From a virus: 22,243 nucleotides of DNA. The stretch's first letter is position 1. Each line of letters opens with the position of its first letter. The stretch spans positions 1 to 22,243 of the IMG/VR virus record IMGVR_UViG_3300044646_000052, one strand, 5' to 3'. This document shows, in pieces, positions 1-7,921 of this stretch. A model generated the notes under the pieces. It saw nothing but the letters and a program-made list of their open reading frames with translations. It was not told the DNA's origin and ran no database searches. Position numbers and translations under genes: made by a program.

Positions 1-80
1 GATGGCTTTGATTCGTACCTTGCGGTATGATACTTGCTGTATCTTGAAAGCAAAGCCATACGGTCTTTGCGTTCAGCCAT
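1..80 (-). CDS. Hypothetical small phage protein, N-terminal part (runs off left edge)
   Basis: The open frame begins at ATG 80-78 and continues past the left edge, so only 26 codons are visible, starting MAERKDRMALLSRYSKYHTA. The start overlaps the stop of the preceding gene by one base (TAATG), the same coupling seen throughout the window, which supports it as a real gene although it is too short to judge by coding statistics. The visible part is basic and tyrosine-rich. I do not recognise a defined family. Its place after the tail genes and beside a zinc-ribbon and a helix-turn-helix gene suggests it belongs to the non-structural region that follows the tail module. No function can be assigned. 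Confidence 0.6.
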   Translation of the reverse strand, partial: MAERKDRMALLSRYSKYHTARYESKP

Positions 81-289
81 TACTTCTCTTCAGCCTCGGT
101 TTGTGCTTCTAAAATCTTGGCAGTTAGTTTGTCTTCAACAAATTTGTAGACACGCTCAAAAGCCTGATCTGTATTTTCTCCGTCACGCTTAGAGTCAACT
201 ACTCCAAGGTCAAGTCTTAGTGATTGAAAGTTTCCTAGATTTAATGTGTACCCAAGTGTTACAGATACCTTTGTTGTTTCATTTTCCAT
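80..289 (-). CDS. Hypothetical 69-aa phage protein
   Basis: The frame is open from further upstream (370), but the start at ATG 289 (MENETTKVSVTLGYTLNLGN) is chosen because AGGG lies a few bases before it and because it falls just after the stop of the helix-turn-helix gene at 303, whereas the upstream ATG would overlap that gene by 68 bases. The protein has a beta-type N-terminal half (VSVTLGYTLNLGNFQSLRLDLGV) and a charged helical C-terminal half ending in Glu-rich residues. The 'Y.LNLGNF.S.R.D.GV' pattern is one I associate with small phage proteins of unknown function. It has no membrane segment or cysteines. Its stop overlaps the next gene by one base. Confidence 0.7.
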   Translation of the reverse strand: MENETTKVSVTLGYTLNLGNFQSLRLDLGVVDSKRDGENTDQAFERVYKFVEDKLTAKILEAQTEAEEK

Positions 290-302
290 ACTATACCCTT
301 CG

Positions 303-845
303 CTAAATAGATTCGCCCCAAATAGGTACAAACCGTCCATCTTCTGTTCTCGTATATGTAAGTATACCATCGCCCATTCTGCGTGTCAACTCTTGCTTAC
401 TAGGCGTAATATCATTAGTAATTAATTTATCTTTTCTTGGTCTACCAATATGGTATGTAGCAAGTATATCACGAATCTCTCTTACTTGAGATTCCGAATA
501 ATATGATCTTACTTGAAATCCTCTTGCTCCACCTTTTTGAGATCCCGTTGGAAATGGAATGACTCCTCGTTTCATTAATGATGGCATATATTTTTTATGA
601 CGATTAACTAGATCAGCAGTCTGACCTACGGTGTAGGCTCGCTCTCTTTTATTTTTAAAATCACTAATTAAACAACTTTCAATTTGATCTTTTGTTATAT
701 TATAAACAGACATTATTCCATTAGACTTGTTAAGATGATGTATCCTTACTAAGTCTCCGTTTAAGAACCAAACCTTTTTATTCCCTGGGATTACAGGGAG
801 GACATTGTAGCCTTCGCTCTCAATTGTTCCCTTTTTAATAGCCAC
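303..845 (-). CDS. MerR-like helix-turn-helix DNA-binding protein with AT-hook-like motif
   Basis: The protein is 180 aa and starts at GTG 845-843, chosen because a strong AGGAGG site lies four bases upstream; this start sits 55 bases inside the preceding zinc-ribbon gene. Residues ~70-130 (AYTVGQTADLVNRHKKYMPSLM...) look like a winged helix-turn-helix of the MerR/excisionase type: a helix pair, a Gly-rich wing (GGARGFQVRSYY) and a following helix (SESQVREIRDIL). Immediately after comes HIGRPRKDK, whose G-R-P core resembles an AT-hook, which would suit an AT-rich genome. The N-terminal ~70 residues are of unknown type. The likely role is transcriptional regulation, or DNA binding during packaging or recombination. 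The MerR-like call is by pattern recognition and the target is unknown. Confidence 0.72.
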   Translation of the reverse strand: MAIKKGTIESEGYNVLPVIPGNKKVWFLNGDLVRIHHLNKSNGIMSVYNITKDQIESCLISDFKNKRERAYTVGQTADLVNRHKKYMPSLMKRGVIPFPTGSQKGGARGFQVRSYYSESQVREIRDILATYHIGRPRKDKLITNDITPSKQELTRRMGDGILTYTRTEDGRFVPIWGESI

Positions 846-982
846 TTGCCCTCCTGAGAATTACTAGGTGGATGGAAAAATGCTCTTGCTCCACAAGACA
901 TGCAATACATTTCTAGATTATTGATTTCTGAATATTGTCGATCAAGAAACATTCTACCTTTACATCTTTTACAAAAAATCAT
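791..982 (-). CDS. Small C4 zinc-ribbon protein
   Basis: The protein is 63 aa with two CxxC knuckles, C4-x2-C7 and C27-x2-C30 (the second as CMSCG), spaced by 19 residues: a classical zinc-ribbon that should bind one Zn ion. The flanks (GRMFLDRQYS between the knuckles and a W-L-L...E-Q-L tail) resemble small phage zinc-ribbon proteins often found near regulatory genes. The start ATG 982 overlaps the TGA of the preceding fibre gene by one base (TGATG), so translation is probably coupled; its own ribosome-binding site is weak (GGAA). The 3' end overlaps the helix-turn-helix gene by 55 bases. It may bind nucleic acid or a protein partner such as RNA polymerase; the sequence does not decide which. 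Confidence 0.78.
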   Translation of the reverse strand: MIFCKRCKGRMFLDRQYSEINNLEMYCMSCGARAFFHPPSNSQEGKWLLKREQLRAKATMSSL

Positions 983-1425
983 CAGTTAGGAATTCCAACT
1001 ATTATTAGATTAACTCCTATAGAAGTATCTCCGCCAACATTAAACTTTACTGTTCCAGCAATTCCAGATGTTGTAATGGCTGATAAAGTTACTGTAACAT
1101 CTTTTCCAGCATCAGTATTTCCAATGTTTATTGGGGTTGCAGTAACAATTGGGGCAAATTTAAATTCGCTTGGGAAATTATAAGTAAAAGGTTGAGAGGA
1201 ACCAGCAGTTTGTGAAGAACTAGATGTTACCTGAACATACCCTCCAATAATTCTTGCTTCTGAGGTTTTAACGCTTTGCTTTCCTGCATTAGGTGTGTCT
1301 ACAGTTACATACTTATATATAGATGTTGATGCTTGTGTTGAAAGATCATTAACAGCCTTAACTATCTGGTAAAGATAGGTTACGTCTAGTGGTTGTCCTC
1401 TTTCGGGTAATGGTAAGATTGCCAT
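982..1425 (-). CDS. Small tail fibre/minor tail protein with lectin-like beta C-terminus
   Basis: The protein is 147 aa. Residues 1-40 (MAILPLPERGQPLDVTYLYQ...) look like an attachment segment followed by a short helix that could trimerise. Residues ~70-147 are Ser/Thr/Val-rich beta sequence with the pattern FKFAPIVTATPINIG...VTVTLSAITTSGIAGTVKFN...VNLIIVG, which recalls the H-type-lectin or fibre-tip beta sandwich found at the C-terminus of several phage fibres. It is the last structural gene before the regulatory cassette, so a receptor-binding role at the tail tip is plausible. There is no Shine-Dalgarno sequence; instead an extended -10 element lies six bases before the ATG. The structural assignment is good; the lectin fold is inference. 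Confidence 0.65.
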   Translation of the reverse strand: MAILPLPERGQPLDVTYLYQIVKAVNDLSTQASTSIYKYVTVDTPNAGKQSVKTSEARIIGGYVQVTSSSSQTAGSSQPFTYNFPSEFKFAPIVTATPINIGNTDAGKDVTVTLSAITTSGIAGTVKFNVGGDTSIGVNLIIVGIPN

Positions 1426-1431
1426 AATATA

Positions 1432-1440
1432 ATTATACCA
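1432..1440 (-). promoter_or_regulatory. Extended -10 promoter, leaderless type, for the 147-aa fibre gene
   Basis: The minus strand reads TGGTATAAT, an exact extended -10 (TGn-TATAAT), then six bases (TATATT) and the ATG of the fibre gene. Transcription normally starts about six to seven bases after the -10, so the mRNA would begin at or next to the ATG. No Shine-Dalgarno sequence is present, which fits. The upstream gene's stop codon TAA lies inside the box, so a chance match cannot be excluded. No -35 is visible. Confidence 0.45.
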
Positions 1441-1870
1441 GAGGAATCGTTCCAGAGTCGTAAATCTTTAAGTCTTCATTTAATGCTGGATTTATTGAAG
1501 ATACTTGAACTCTGACTCTAACAGAGGTTGTTCCAGTTTTTAAGAACGAGTAGTTAGTTGATCCAGTTGTTGCTCTAAATGCTGGCGCAGAAGAATCAAA
1601 CCCTACAAAAACATCATACATTATTTGTGTAGAAACATCTCCAGATGACCAGTTCACAAATACAGTATTTCCCACAACATTTATATCTCCAATACCTATA
1701 AATACCTCTCCAGATTCTGTGACAAATATTTGAGAATATGGAGATTTTCTATTTTTGTCTTCTGATACTAGCCGAAATCTTACAATGGTTGCATTAGACC
1801 CTGTTACTTTACCTAGGAATTCTTTCTTAACAACCACATTTTTGATCCCTTTATCTGGTGTATTTGTCAT
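1433..1870 (-). CDS. Minor tail protein, possible fibronectin-III-like beta domain
   Basis: The 145-aa protein is almost entirely beta-strand-like, with no cysteines or membrane segments. Residues ~20-135 run IVRFRLVSEDKNRKSPYSQIF...VNWSSGD...YDVFVGFDSS...TTSVRVRVQVSS, which has the alternating strand pattern, the W in strand B/C and the Y-x-V-x-V strand of a fibronectin type III-like module. Such modules are common in tail tips and fibres, where they may bind surface sugars weakly or act as spacers. It starts two bases after the stop of the preceding fibre gene with only a weak upstream GGA, so translational coupling is likely. The FN3 call is by pattern only; a generic beta-sandwich fibre module is the alternative. 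Confidence 0.65.
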   Translation of the reverse strand: MTNTPDKGIKNVVVKKEFLGKVTGSNATIVRFRLVSEDKNRKSPYSQIFVTESGEVFIGIGDINVVGNTVFVNWSSGDVSTQIMYDVFVGFDSSAPAFRATTGSTNYSFLKTGTTSVRVRVQVSSINPALNEDLKIYDSGTIPLV

Positions 1871-1872
1871 AT

Positions 1873-3066
1873 TTAAACATCCAAAACAAATCTAAACTCT
1901 ATGTAGTTGGTTGTATTAGATGACTTAATTACTGGCCTAGCATTAATATTTTTAATTACAGAGTATCCAGTTAGTCCATATAAAGAGTTTGTAGAGGTTG
2001 TATTTTCAATTCTTAAAGCATCTAAACAAACATAAAAAGAATCTGACAGTAAATTTTCTTTTCTAACAGAAGCATAAATTTTTGCTGTTGTAACATCAGA
2101 CCACTTAAACCTTAAAGTTTTTTCTAATTCTTGAAAGGTTCTGTTTACTACAACATATCTATTATTTGCAAAGTTGTGTTCATTTTCTGATGTTCCTTGT
2201 GCATAGTTAGTATCATCAATGTCTACAACAAATTTTGCATACTGAAGATTTCCATCTGTTCCAGTGTGAGAAAACTCTAACAAAATCTTTACATTGTCTG
2301 GAACGGCTGCAGGCACTAGGCTTGTTCCAGGAACCCGATTTACAACAGAGAACGCAAGTCTAAGTTCATCTAATGGACTGTTTTTAGTAAAATCTACAGA
2401 AGTTGGATCTAATACAATATAGTCTGATCCAGTTAATCCAACCATACTTCCTTGTGGGTTGTATGAGAGAGTTGATGTGTCTCCCCTCATCGCAACGATG
2501 TTATTTAAAAATCTGCATCTTTCATTTCTTTCGACTCTGTTTTCATTTGTAAAAATTCTATTGTCAGCATTTGTAGAAAAAACCTTTAACTCTTGATTGT
2601 TTGAATCAACCACATTTATAACTCCATTTGCAGCGTCTCCATCTAAAGGTCCATACTGTGAAAAAATATTAGAAGGAGATTCCCCATCAATACTATACAA
2701 CCAGCCATCTGTCTCTGCAAAAGAATATATGACTCGACTATCAAATGATCCAGCCACTGGATTAGATCCTGCAGAAAATATTCCAACCTCAGTAATCTCA
2801 TACCTTTCTTCTGTAGGCATTTCTGCTGTAAGAACTACTTTTGATAATCCGTCTTCATTTACAAATCCCCTCGAAATAATCGGCACACGAAACATTTCAA
2901 AATTTAAAGATTGTTTATTTTTCATAGAGTTTATTTCTTCTGTATTAAATATGTGACCTGGAACTACTGGAGTAGTCCCACATCCAACTGCAATATGGGA
3001 TGCGTAAGACGGTGTCTGACCTACCAGATATTTTGCTAAAAGATTTTTTCCTGTATTAGTTATCAT
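1873..3066 (-). CDS. Minor tail / tail fibre protein (397 aa)
   Basis: The N-terminus (MITNTGKNLLAKYLVGQTPS followed by HIAVGCGTTPV) and the segment with E-R-Y-E-I-T-E-V-G-I-F-S (residues ~105-116) match the N-terminal module of phage tail-fibre and minor tail proteins that report 'new feature, ITEVGIF' patterns, usually the part docked to the baseplate. The rest (~120-397) is mixed beta sequence with no clear catalytic motif and ends in two YIEFRF/IRFK-like strands. The gene starts with ATGA overlap on the previous gene and has GGGAG six bases upstream. It probably forms part of the adsorption apparatus, with the two small beta-rich proteins that follow. The receptor specificity cannot be read from the sequence. 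Confidence 0.75.
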   Translation of the reverse strand: MITNTGKNLLAKYLVGQTPSYASHIAVGCGTTPVVPGHIFNTEEINSMKNKQSLNFEMFRVPIISRGFVNEDGLSKVVLTAEMPTEERYEITEVGIFSAGSNPVAGSFDSRVIYSFAETDGWLYSIDGESPSNIFSQYGPLDGDAANGVINVVDSNNQELKVFSTNADNRIFTNENRVERNERCRFLNNIVAMRGDTSTLSYNPQGSMVGLTGSDYIVLDPTSVDFTKNSPLDELRLAFSVVNRVPGTSLVPAAVPDNVKILLEFSHTGTDGNLQYAKFVVDIDDTNYAQGTSENEHNFANNRYVVVNRTFQELEKTLRFKWSDVTTAKIYASVRKENLLSDSFYVCLDALRIENTTSTNSLYGLTGYSVIKNINARPVIKSSNTTNYIEFRFVLDV

Positions 3067-3632
3067 TGAACGCTCCCATAGTATATTGTATCATCAAAAA
3101 TGTTGCCAGCGGTCAATACTTCGACCTCTGCTTGCTCACCCTCTTTGACATTAATTAAATTAATTACTAGATCTCCAGTTATTGGGTCTATGTATACTGA
3201 CTTGCAATTTGGCACCTTTGTTCTTTTTGTTAGGTCTGGATCTGTTCCAACCAGGTCGTATCCATTGCCACACACTGGAAGGTGATTAAAAATAGACAAG
3301 GCTAAAGATTTAAAGTAGGAGTCAGACGATTGCAACCTTAAAACATTATTTGGATTGTATTGTAGATATAGGTCTGTAAGGTTTTTAATTGGAGCATATA
3401 TTACTTTTTGCCCATTAACCAAATCATGTCTTGATATTGTTGCAAGTTCGTATCCACCAATGTCTTCAAAAATTAAGTCTGTCATTATTTCAATAGACAT
3501 TGTGTCTTCTTGTTCTAATATTAAATCTAGCGTTGCAACTTTTACCGAATCATCAGTTTCTTTTTTGGATGCTTCAGGAATTGCAGCCACGGCAGAAAGA
3601 TATGTCGGATACTTAAGTCCTTCTACTTCCAT
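3063..3632 (-). CDS. Minor tail protein (189 aa)
   Basis: The protein is compact and acidic, and sits between the tail hub and the fibre gene, with one-base (TAATG) and four-base (ATGA) overlaps. A strong GAGGTGG lies upstream of ATG 3632. Features seen: an N-terminal YPTYLSAVAAIPEA segment, a central stretch D-I-G-G-Y-E-L-A-T-I-S-R-H-D-L-V-N-G-Q that I associate with minor tail proteins of actinophages at this position, and a pair of cysteines (C-G-N-G-Y-D ... P-N-C, about 24 residues apart) that could form a disulphide in the mature virion. No enzyme motif is visible. It is most likely a baseplate or tail-tip component linking hub and fibres; the exact role is unknown. Confidence 0.65.
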   Translation of the reverse strand: MEVEGLKYPTYLSAVAAIPEASKKETDDSVKVATLDLILEQEDTMSIEIMTDLIFEDIGGYELATISRHDLVNGQKVIYAPIKNLTDLYLQYNPNNVLRLQSSDSYFKSLALSIFNHLPVCGNGYDLVGTDPDLTKRTKVPNCKSVYIDPITGDLVINLINVKEGEQAEVEVLTAGNIFDDTIYYGSVQ

Positions 3633-6600
3633 TAGGCCACCTCACTTAAAAATAAAGTCATTTCTGGTCCATCTGAACTTCTTGAAAATTCAATATTATA
3701 TACAACAAACCTGTTGTTTGGATCTGATGCCATGCTTATATTGTTTTCTTTATAGTCTACACTAACAATATCTCCAAGTTGAATTGTTGGTATTGAAAAT
3801 ATTTTAACTCCTATGGATCTTCTTGGCTTTGTGACTTTTTCAACAAGCCATTTCATCAAACTAGAAGCCTCATCTTGTGACTGAATATAGACAGTTTCTA
3901 AAGCAAAGTCTCGCTTACCATGTGTCATTCTACTAAGTTTAATATCTTGATAGTCTTGTTTGAATTTATATGGATTAGAAATTAGCCTATCCGCAATAAA
4001 CTGTGGATTAGAGACAAGAGTATTTTTATTAAAATATTCATCTACCGTAAGATTATTTTCAGACTGCTGAGTAAAAGTAATTCCTTGAATTCTTAAATAG
4101 TTGCCACTTGTTTCATCCAAAGTAATTGGAGCATCTGTTGTGTTGAATATAAGAAACTCTGCTCCATACGATCCTGCCCTAAACCCAGAAACAACATAAC
4201 TCTTCATCTTGTTAAATGTTGGAGAGATTTTAGCGCTAAGGGCTGGATATGCTTTGTCATATTTAAAATTAAATACGGCTGCTTCTCTCATAATACTTCC
4301 AAACTCCTCAAAATAAATATCATACTTTGGTGGCTCAGAAGAACCAATGCCAGTAAGATAGGTGTTTTGTATCAAACCACTAATAGAATATTTTCTAAAA
4401 GATTCATTTGCATCAATTTCAATATCTCCAAAGGCAGAGTTTACTGGGGCACCTAAAGAAAACGATGTATTCTGAGAATAGTTATTGCATAGTGCATACA
4501 CGTTTTCAAACATTGCTCTAGAAGATCCTCTTGTAAATAATGCAATATTAGAATAGGCTGGCAAAGGATTTTGGTCATCTACGGACACTAAAAGACTCCC
4601 ATTTAGATATAGATAAAACCTTCTTGTTTTTCCTATGTCTTCGTATTCTACTGCCAAGTCATATACCGTTGGATTTTCCTCAGCAAAACTTCTTGACTGT
4701 CCAGTAAATCTTCCGTCATCTACTGTAATCTCTCCTAAGCCTTCCCACAGTTTTACTGGAATGGCTTTTCCATTTTCAGACTCTACTTTATAAAAAAATA
4801 CGTTGCTAACACTTTCTTTTTCTGTTTTTGACAACTTTCCAAGTCCCAATGCTGCGATTTCAAAATAATAACCAACATTAGTTGTTGGGTTTAGCATTAC
4901 CGCTATTCCACCAGAACCTCCAGAAACATTTATATTTTTGTCTGGTGTAGAGCCATTGACAACAAAGTAGGTGGAAGATCCATTTGAGGTTTGGCCTCTG
5001 TCTTGATTATTTTCTATTTTGCCGACAATCCTCATTCTTGTTCCAAAGTGTTTGTACTTTTTATTCTCTAATGACTTATGGACATATGACAAAAAGTTTC
5101 TTGGCTTTTCTTTTGTTGTAAAATTGGGACCAGTTAAAGAAAGAGCAGAAGACTGAATAGAGCCTGGCTGTTGCTGTGTTGCTGTTCCTATCTCTCCAGT
5201 AAGGGTTGTAGAGAGAAAGTTTTTAATAAGTCCAGTTCTTGAAGATGTTTTTGCAAGAGCATCAGAAGATGATCCAGTGTCTGTTACTTTTCCAGCAGTA
5301 GCAACTGTTGTTGTTGGAAGTTCTTTATTATCAAATAAATATTCAGATGCCATGTAGCATCCTTTTATGTTGTCATCTGATTTCCAATAATCAGATATTC
5401 CAGCAGAGTGTGCAACAACTTCTGTTCCAAATTGACCACGACCATGCTTTACTACTGGACCATTTTGTAATTTAACAATTCCTTCTTGCTCAAAGTATTT
5501 AGGCTCAGAATAAATTCTTACCAAACCAGTTGGGTATATTTTTCCATTAAATGGAAGTTTGGCAAAATAATCTTGATAATCTTCAATAGATGTAATCCAA
5601 ACATTTCCAAATCCAGTTACATTATATTGAACAGCATCGTACTTTATAATTTCTCCTTGTGAATAAAAATATCCATTATACCTGCCGATCCAGTATGACG
5701 CTTCTCCTAGGCTAAAGGTGTTGTTGATAACAATATTATTTTTTACAATTGGAACATCTGCAGATAAATCTGCATTTAGAGGAATTGCACTGAGCAAATA
5801 GGAAGACTGTGTTCCAATTTCATTATTTAAAGACTTTGTATTTTCACTACCCGAAACTTCCCATAGAAGAACTGGCTTGTAGATATAAAACCTTTCATCA
5901 TCTAAAAGACTTGCCTGTCTTAATGACCCTATAGATCTTTGAATATGCCTTGTTGTATAGTTAATTACTCCATCATTATAAACATTGTTAGCCTGTGCTG
6001 ACACAGAAATAATATTAGCAAGTTTAGAATTTGTAAGTGTTTTATTCTTTATCTCTTTATCTTCAAACAAATCATTTGTTCCTTTTAGAGCGAAAGTGGT
6101 TGGCCTTTGTGCAATGGTTGGCATAATGTAGTTTTTGCTCATCATAACAAAGTTATTATATTCATCAAAAAACATTGCTGTTTGTGTTGATACCGCCAAA
6201 TCTTCTAAAACTTCTGCAACGCTTTTGTCTGGGCCAACAAAAAAGTATGGAATGATTATTTCTTTTTCATTCTCTACTCTTTTAAATGTGTAATTGGAAA
6301 ATCCTATGTAGTCTAACAAAAGAGAAACTGCAGAACTAACAGAGACTTCTGTCATTAATATTTGTGGAGCAGTTATTGATTCTAAGTACCAGTAAAGATC
6401 TCTTAGGGTAATTGATACTCTTTTGTTTTCTATATCTGCCTTTGGAAATGAATCAGAATACAAAGTCTTCATTGGAACCCAATAATCCCATCCATCTACA
6501 TCCACTATAACTTCATAAAATTTAAACTGTATATGCCTGTTTATATATTTTGAAATTATGCTTGAAGAGTTGTTTTCATTAAAGGCTTGATCATAATCAA

Positions 6601-7921
6601 ATATGTTTACTGTTCCGTTTGATGCAACCAGTTGGCCCACTGGAAGACCACTAAGACCTAAGTCTGAGGCGCTTTTGTTTATTGAGTAGTCTAAAGTTTT
6701 GTCCGATATGTTCATGACAAGTCTTGGAGAAATTTCAATTAGGTCAAACGTTGAATCTTTTACGTTCATTGTTTCAACAACAATTCTTATTCCAGAAATA
6801 AACTCAAACTCTCTATATTGTTTTTTTCCATCAAGAGATCTAACAAATACATCAGGAGATGTTGCGTCTGTAACAAAATTAGTTAGTCTATCGACAGTTT
6901 CATCTTGAACATACCAGCCATATTTTGGTTTTATAATTGTATAGTCTGTACCATTCCATATATGAAATTCTCCCATATCGTTTTCATTTTCTTTAATTAA
7001 ATAAGCATATCCAGTTACAGATTTATTTGGAAGCAATGATATGCTTGAATATATTTCTGCAAAAACAAAGTTAGATCTCCATTCATCTGGAACAATTAGC
7101 CCATAAGCAATTTCAACATATCCATCGCTTTGAATTATTGCAGATCCATCTTTTCTTCTTTTTGATGGGTCAAAAGACATTACATCTTGCCAATTGTTAT
7201 CTTTTAAAAATTGTATTTTCCATTTGCTAGGAACCTTTTGATTTAGTTCTCCGAAGAATGGATCTAAAAATGATCCTGTTGAAGATGAAAATGGTCCAAG
7301 ATTTTCTGTTCCAGTATGTGTTTGCATTTTAACTACAATCCTGTTTGTTGGAATTTGTTCTTTATAAACAACAAAAGGGCATGCATCTTCAATGTCATAT
7401 TGAGATCCACGAACTTTGGAGGCAACTCCATATTCTTGGCCTGACTCCGTTCTGTATGAAGTCCAATACTTAAATAAATCATTTTTGTCTGGCATATAAT
7501 ATCTTGGTCTATCAGCCATAAACAAGTTTGGATGATGAAGTTTTCCATTCTCAAAAAATACTGCTTTGTTGATTCCAGATCTTGGTCTAAATTGATTAAA
7601 GCATTCTTCCAAAGAATATAAAGTTTTTAGTTTTTCCTTCTTTGTTAAAAAGGTAGTTGGGATGTCATTGTTATCAAATGTACCATCAACTAATACATCT
7701 GCATCTGTTGCGTCAGTGTAAAAATTTCCAGCATCATTAATATCAAAACTTGTAGGTAAAGAAGAGTAGACGGTAGATGCTTGTGTTGGTCTGTACCTAT
7801 AGTTTCCAATATGTTTTATATTGGTTGGAATGTTCATATTCCATTCTGCTATGACTACCGACTTATTTCTGACAGTTGGAGAAGTCTCTAGGAATGTTTG
7901 TAGGTCTTTGTCTTCAAACAT
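3632..7921 (-). CDS. Tail hub / Tal-like minor tail protein with LamG-like domain
   Basis: The protein is 1429 aa, the second gene after the tape measure protein, which is the usual place of the tail-associated (Tal/hub) protein. Residues ~1-410 contain beta-rich tail modules. Residues ~555-605 (KSVAEVLEDLAVSTQTAMFF...) and the C-terminal ~1365-1429 (IFSIPTIQLGDIVSVDY) resemble hub-fold segments of gp27/Tal proteins. Between them residues ~950-1140 form a concanavalin/LamG-like sandwich (YLYLNGSLLVSVDD, ALFTRGSSRAMFENVYA), typical of carbohydrate-binding inserts. A low-complexity Ser/Thr/Gln linker precedes it (~880-945). The start has AGAGGT just upstream and overlaps the previous stop by one base. 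It probably forms the central tip of the tail and contacts the cell surface. The hub call is by position and motif; no peptidase or lysozyme motif was found. Confidence 0.75.
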   Translation of the reverse strand: MFEDKDLQTFLETSPTVRNKSVVIAEWNMNIPTNIKHIGNYRYRPTQASTVYSSLPTSFDINDAGNFYTDATDADVLVDGTFDNNDIPTTFLTKKEKLKTLYSLEECFNQFRPRSGINKAVFFENGKLHHPNLFMADRPRYYMPDKNDLFKYWTSYRTESGQEYGVASKVRGSQYDIEDACPFVVYKEQIPTNRIVVKMQTHTGTENLGPFSSSTGSFLDPFFGELNQKVPSKWKIQFLKDNNWQDVMSFDPSKRRKDGSAIIQSDGYVEIAYGLIVPDEWRSNFVFAEIYSSISLLPNKSVTGYAYLIKENENDMGEFHIWNGTDYTIIKPKYGWYVQDETVDRLTNFVTDATSPDVFVRSLDGKKQYREFEFISGIRIVVETMNVKDSTFDLIEISPRLVMNISDKTLDYSINKSASDLGLSGLPVGQLVASNGTVNIFDYDQAFNENNSSSIISKYINRHIQFKFYEVIVDVDGWDYWVPMKTLYSDSFPKADIENKRVSITLRDLYWYLESITAPQILMTEVSVSSAVSLLLDYIGFSNYTFKRVENEKEIIIPYFFVGPDKSVAEVLEDLAVSTQTAMFFDEYNNFVMMSKNYIMPTIAQRPTTFALKGTNDLFEDKEIKNKTLTNSKLANIISVSAQANNVYNDGVINYTTRHIQRSIGSLRQASLLDDERFYIYKPVLLWEVSGSENTKSLNNEIGTQSSYLLSAIPLNADLSADVPIVKNNIVINNTFSLGEASYWIGRYNGYFYSQGEIIKYDAVQYNVTGFGNVWITSIEDYQDYFAKLPFNGKIYPTGLVRIYSEPKYFEQEGIVKLQNGPVVKHGRGQFGTEVVAHSAGISDYWKSDDNIKGCYMASEYLFDNKELPTTTVATAGKVTDTGSSSDALAKTSSRTGLIKNFLSTTLTGEIGTATQQQPGSIQSSALSLTGPNFTTKEKPRNFLSYVHKSLENKKYKHFGTRMRIVGKIENNQDRGQTSNGSSTYFVVNGSTPDKNINVSGGSGGIAVMLNPTTNVGYYFEIAALGLGKLSKTEKESVSNVFFYKVESENGKAIPVKLWEGLGEITVDDGRFTGQSRSFAEENPTVYDLAVEYEDIGKTRRFYLYLNGSLLVSVDDQNPLPAYSNIALFTRGSSRAMFENVYALCNNYSQNTSFSLGAPVNSAFGDIEIDANESFRKYSISGLIQNTYLTGIGSSEPPKYDIYFEEFGSIMREAAVFNFKYDKAYPALSAKISPTFNKMKSYVVSGFRAGSYGAEFLIFNTTDAPITLDETSGNYLRIQGITFTQQSENNLTVDEYFNKNTLVSNPQFIADRLISNPYKFKQDYQDIKLSRMTHGKRDFALETVYIQSQDEASSLMKWLVEKVTKPRRSIGVKIFSIPTIQLGDIVSVDYKENNISMASDPNNRFVVYNIEFSRSSDGPEMTLFLSEVA

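Noticed and set aside
361-369. A further TGGTATACT on the minus strand, inside the helix-turn-helix gene, 70 bases before the 69-aa gene.
   Set aside because: It encodes conserved-looking residues (D-G-I-L) of the gene it lies in and is not placed next to a start codon, so a chance match is as likely as a promoter.
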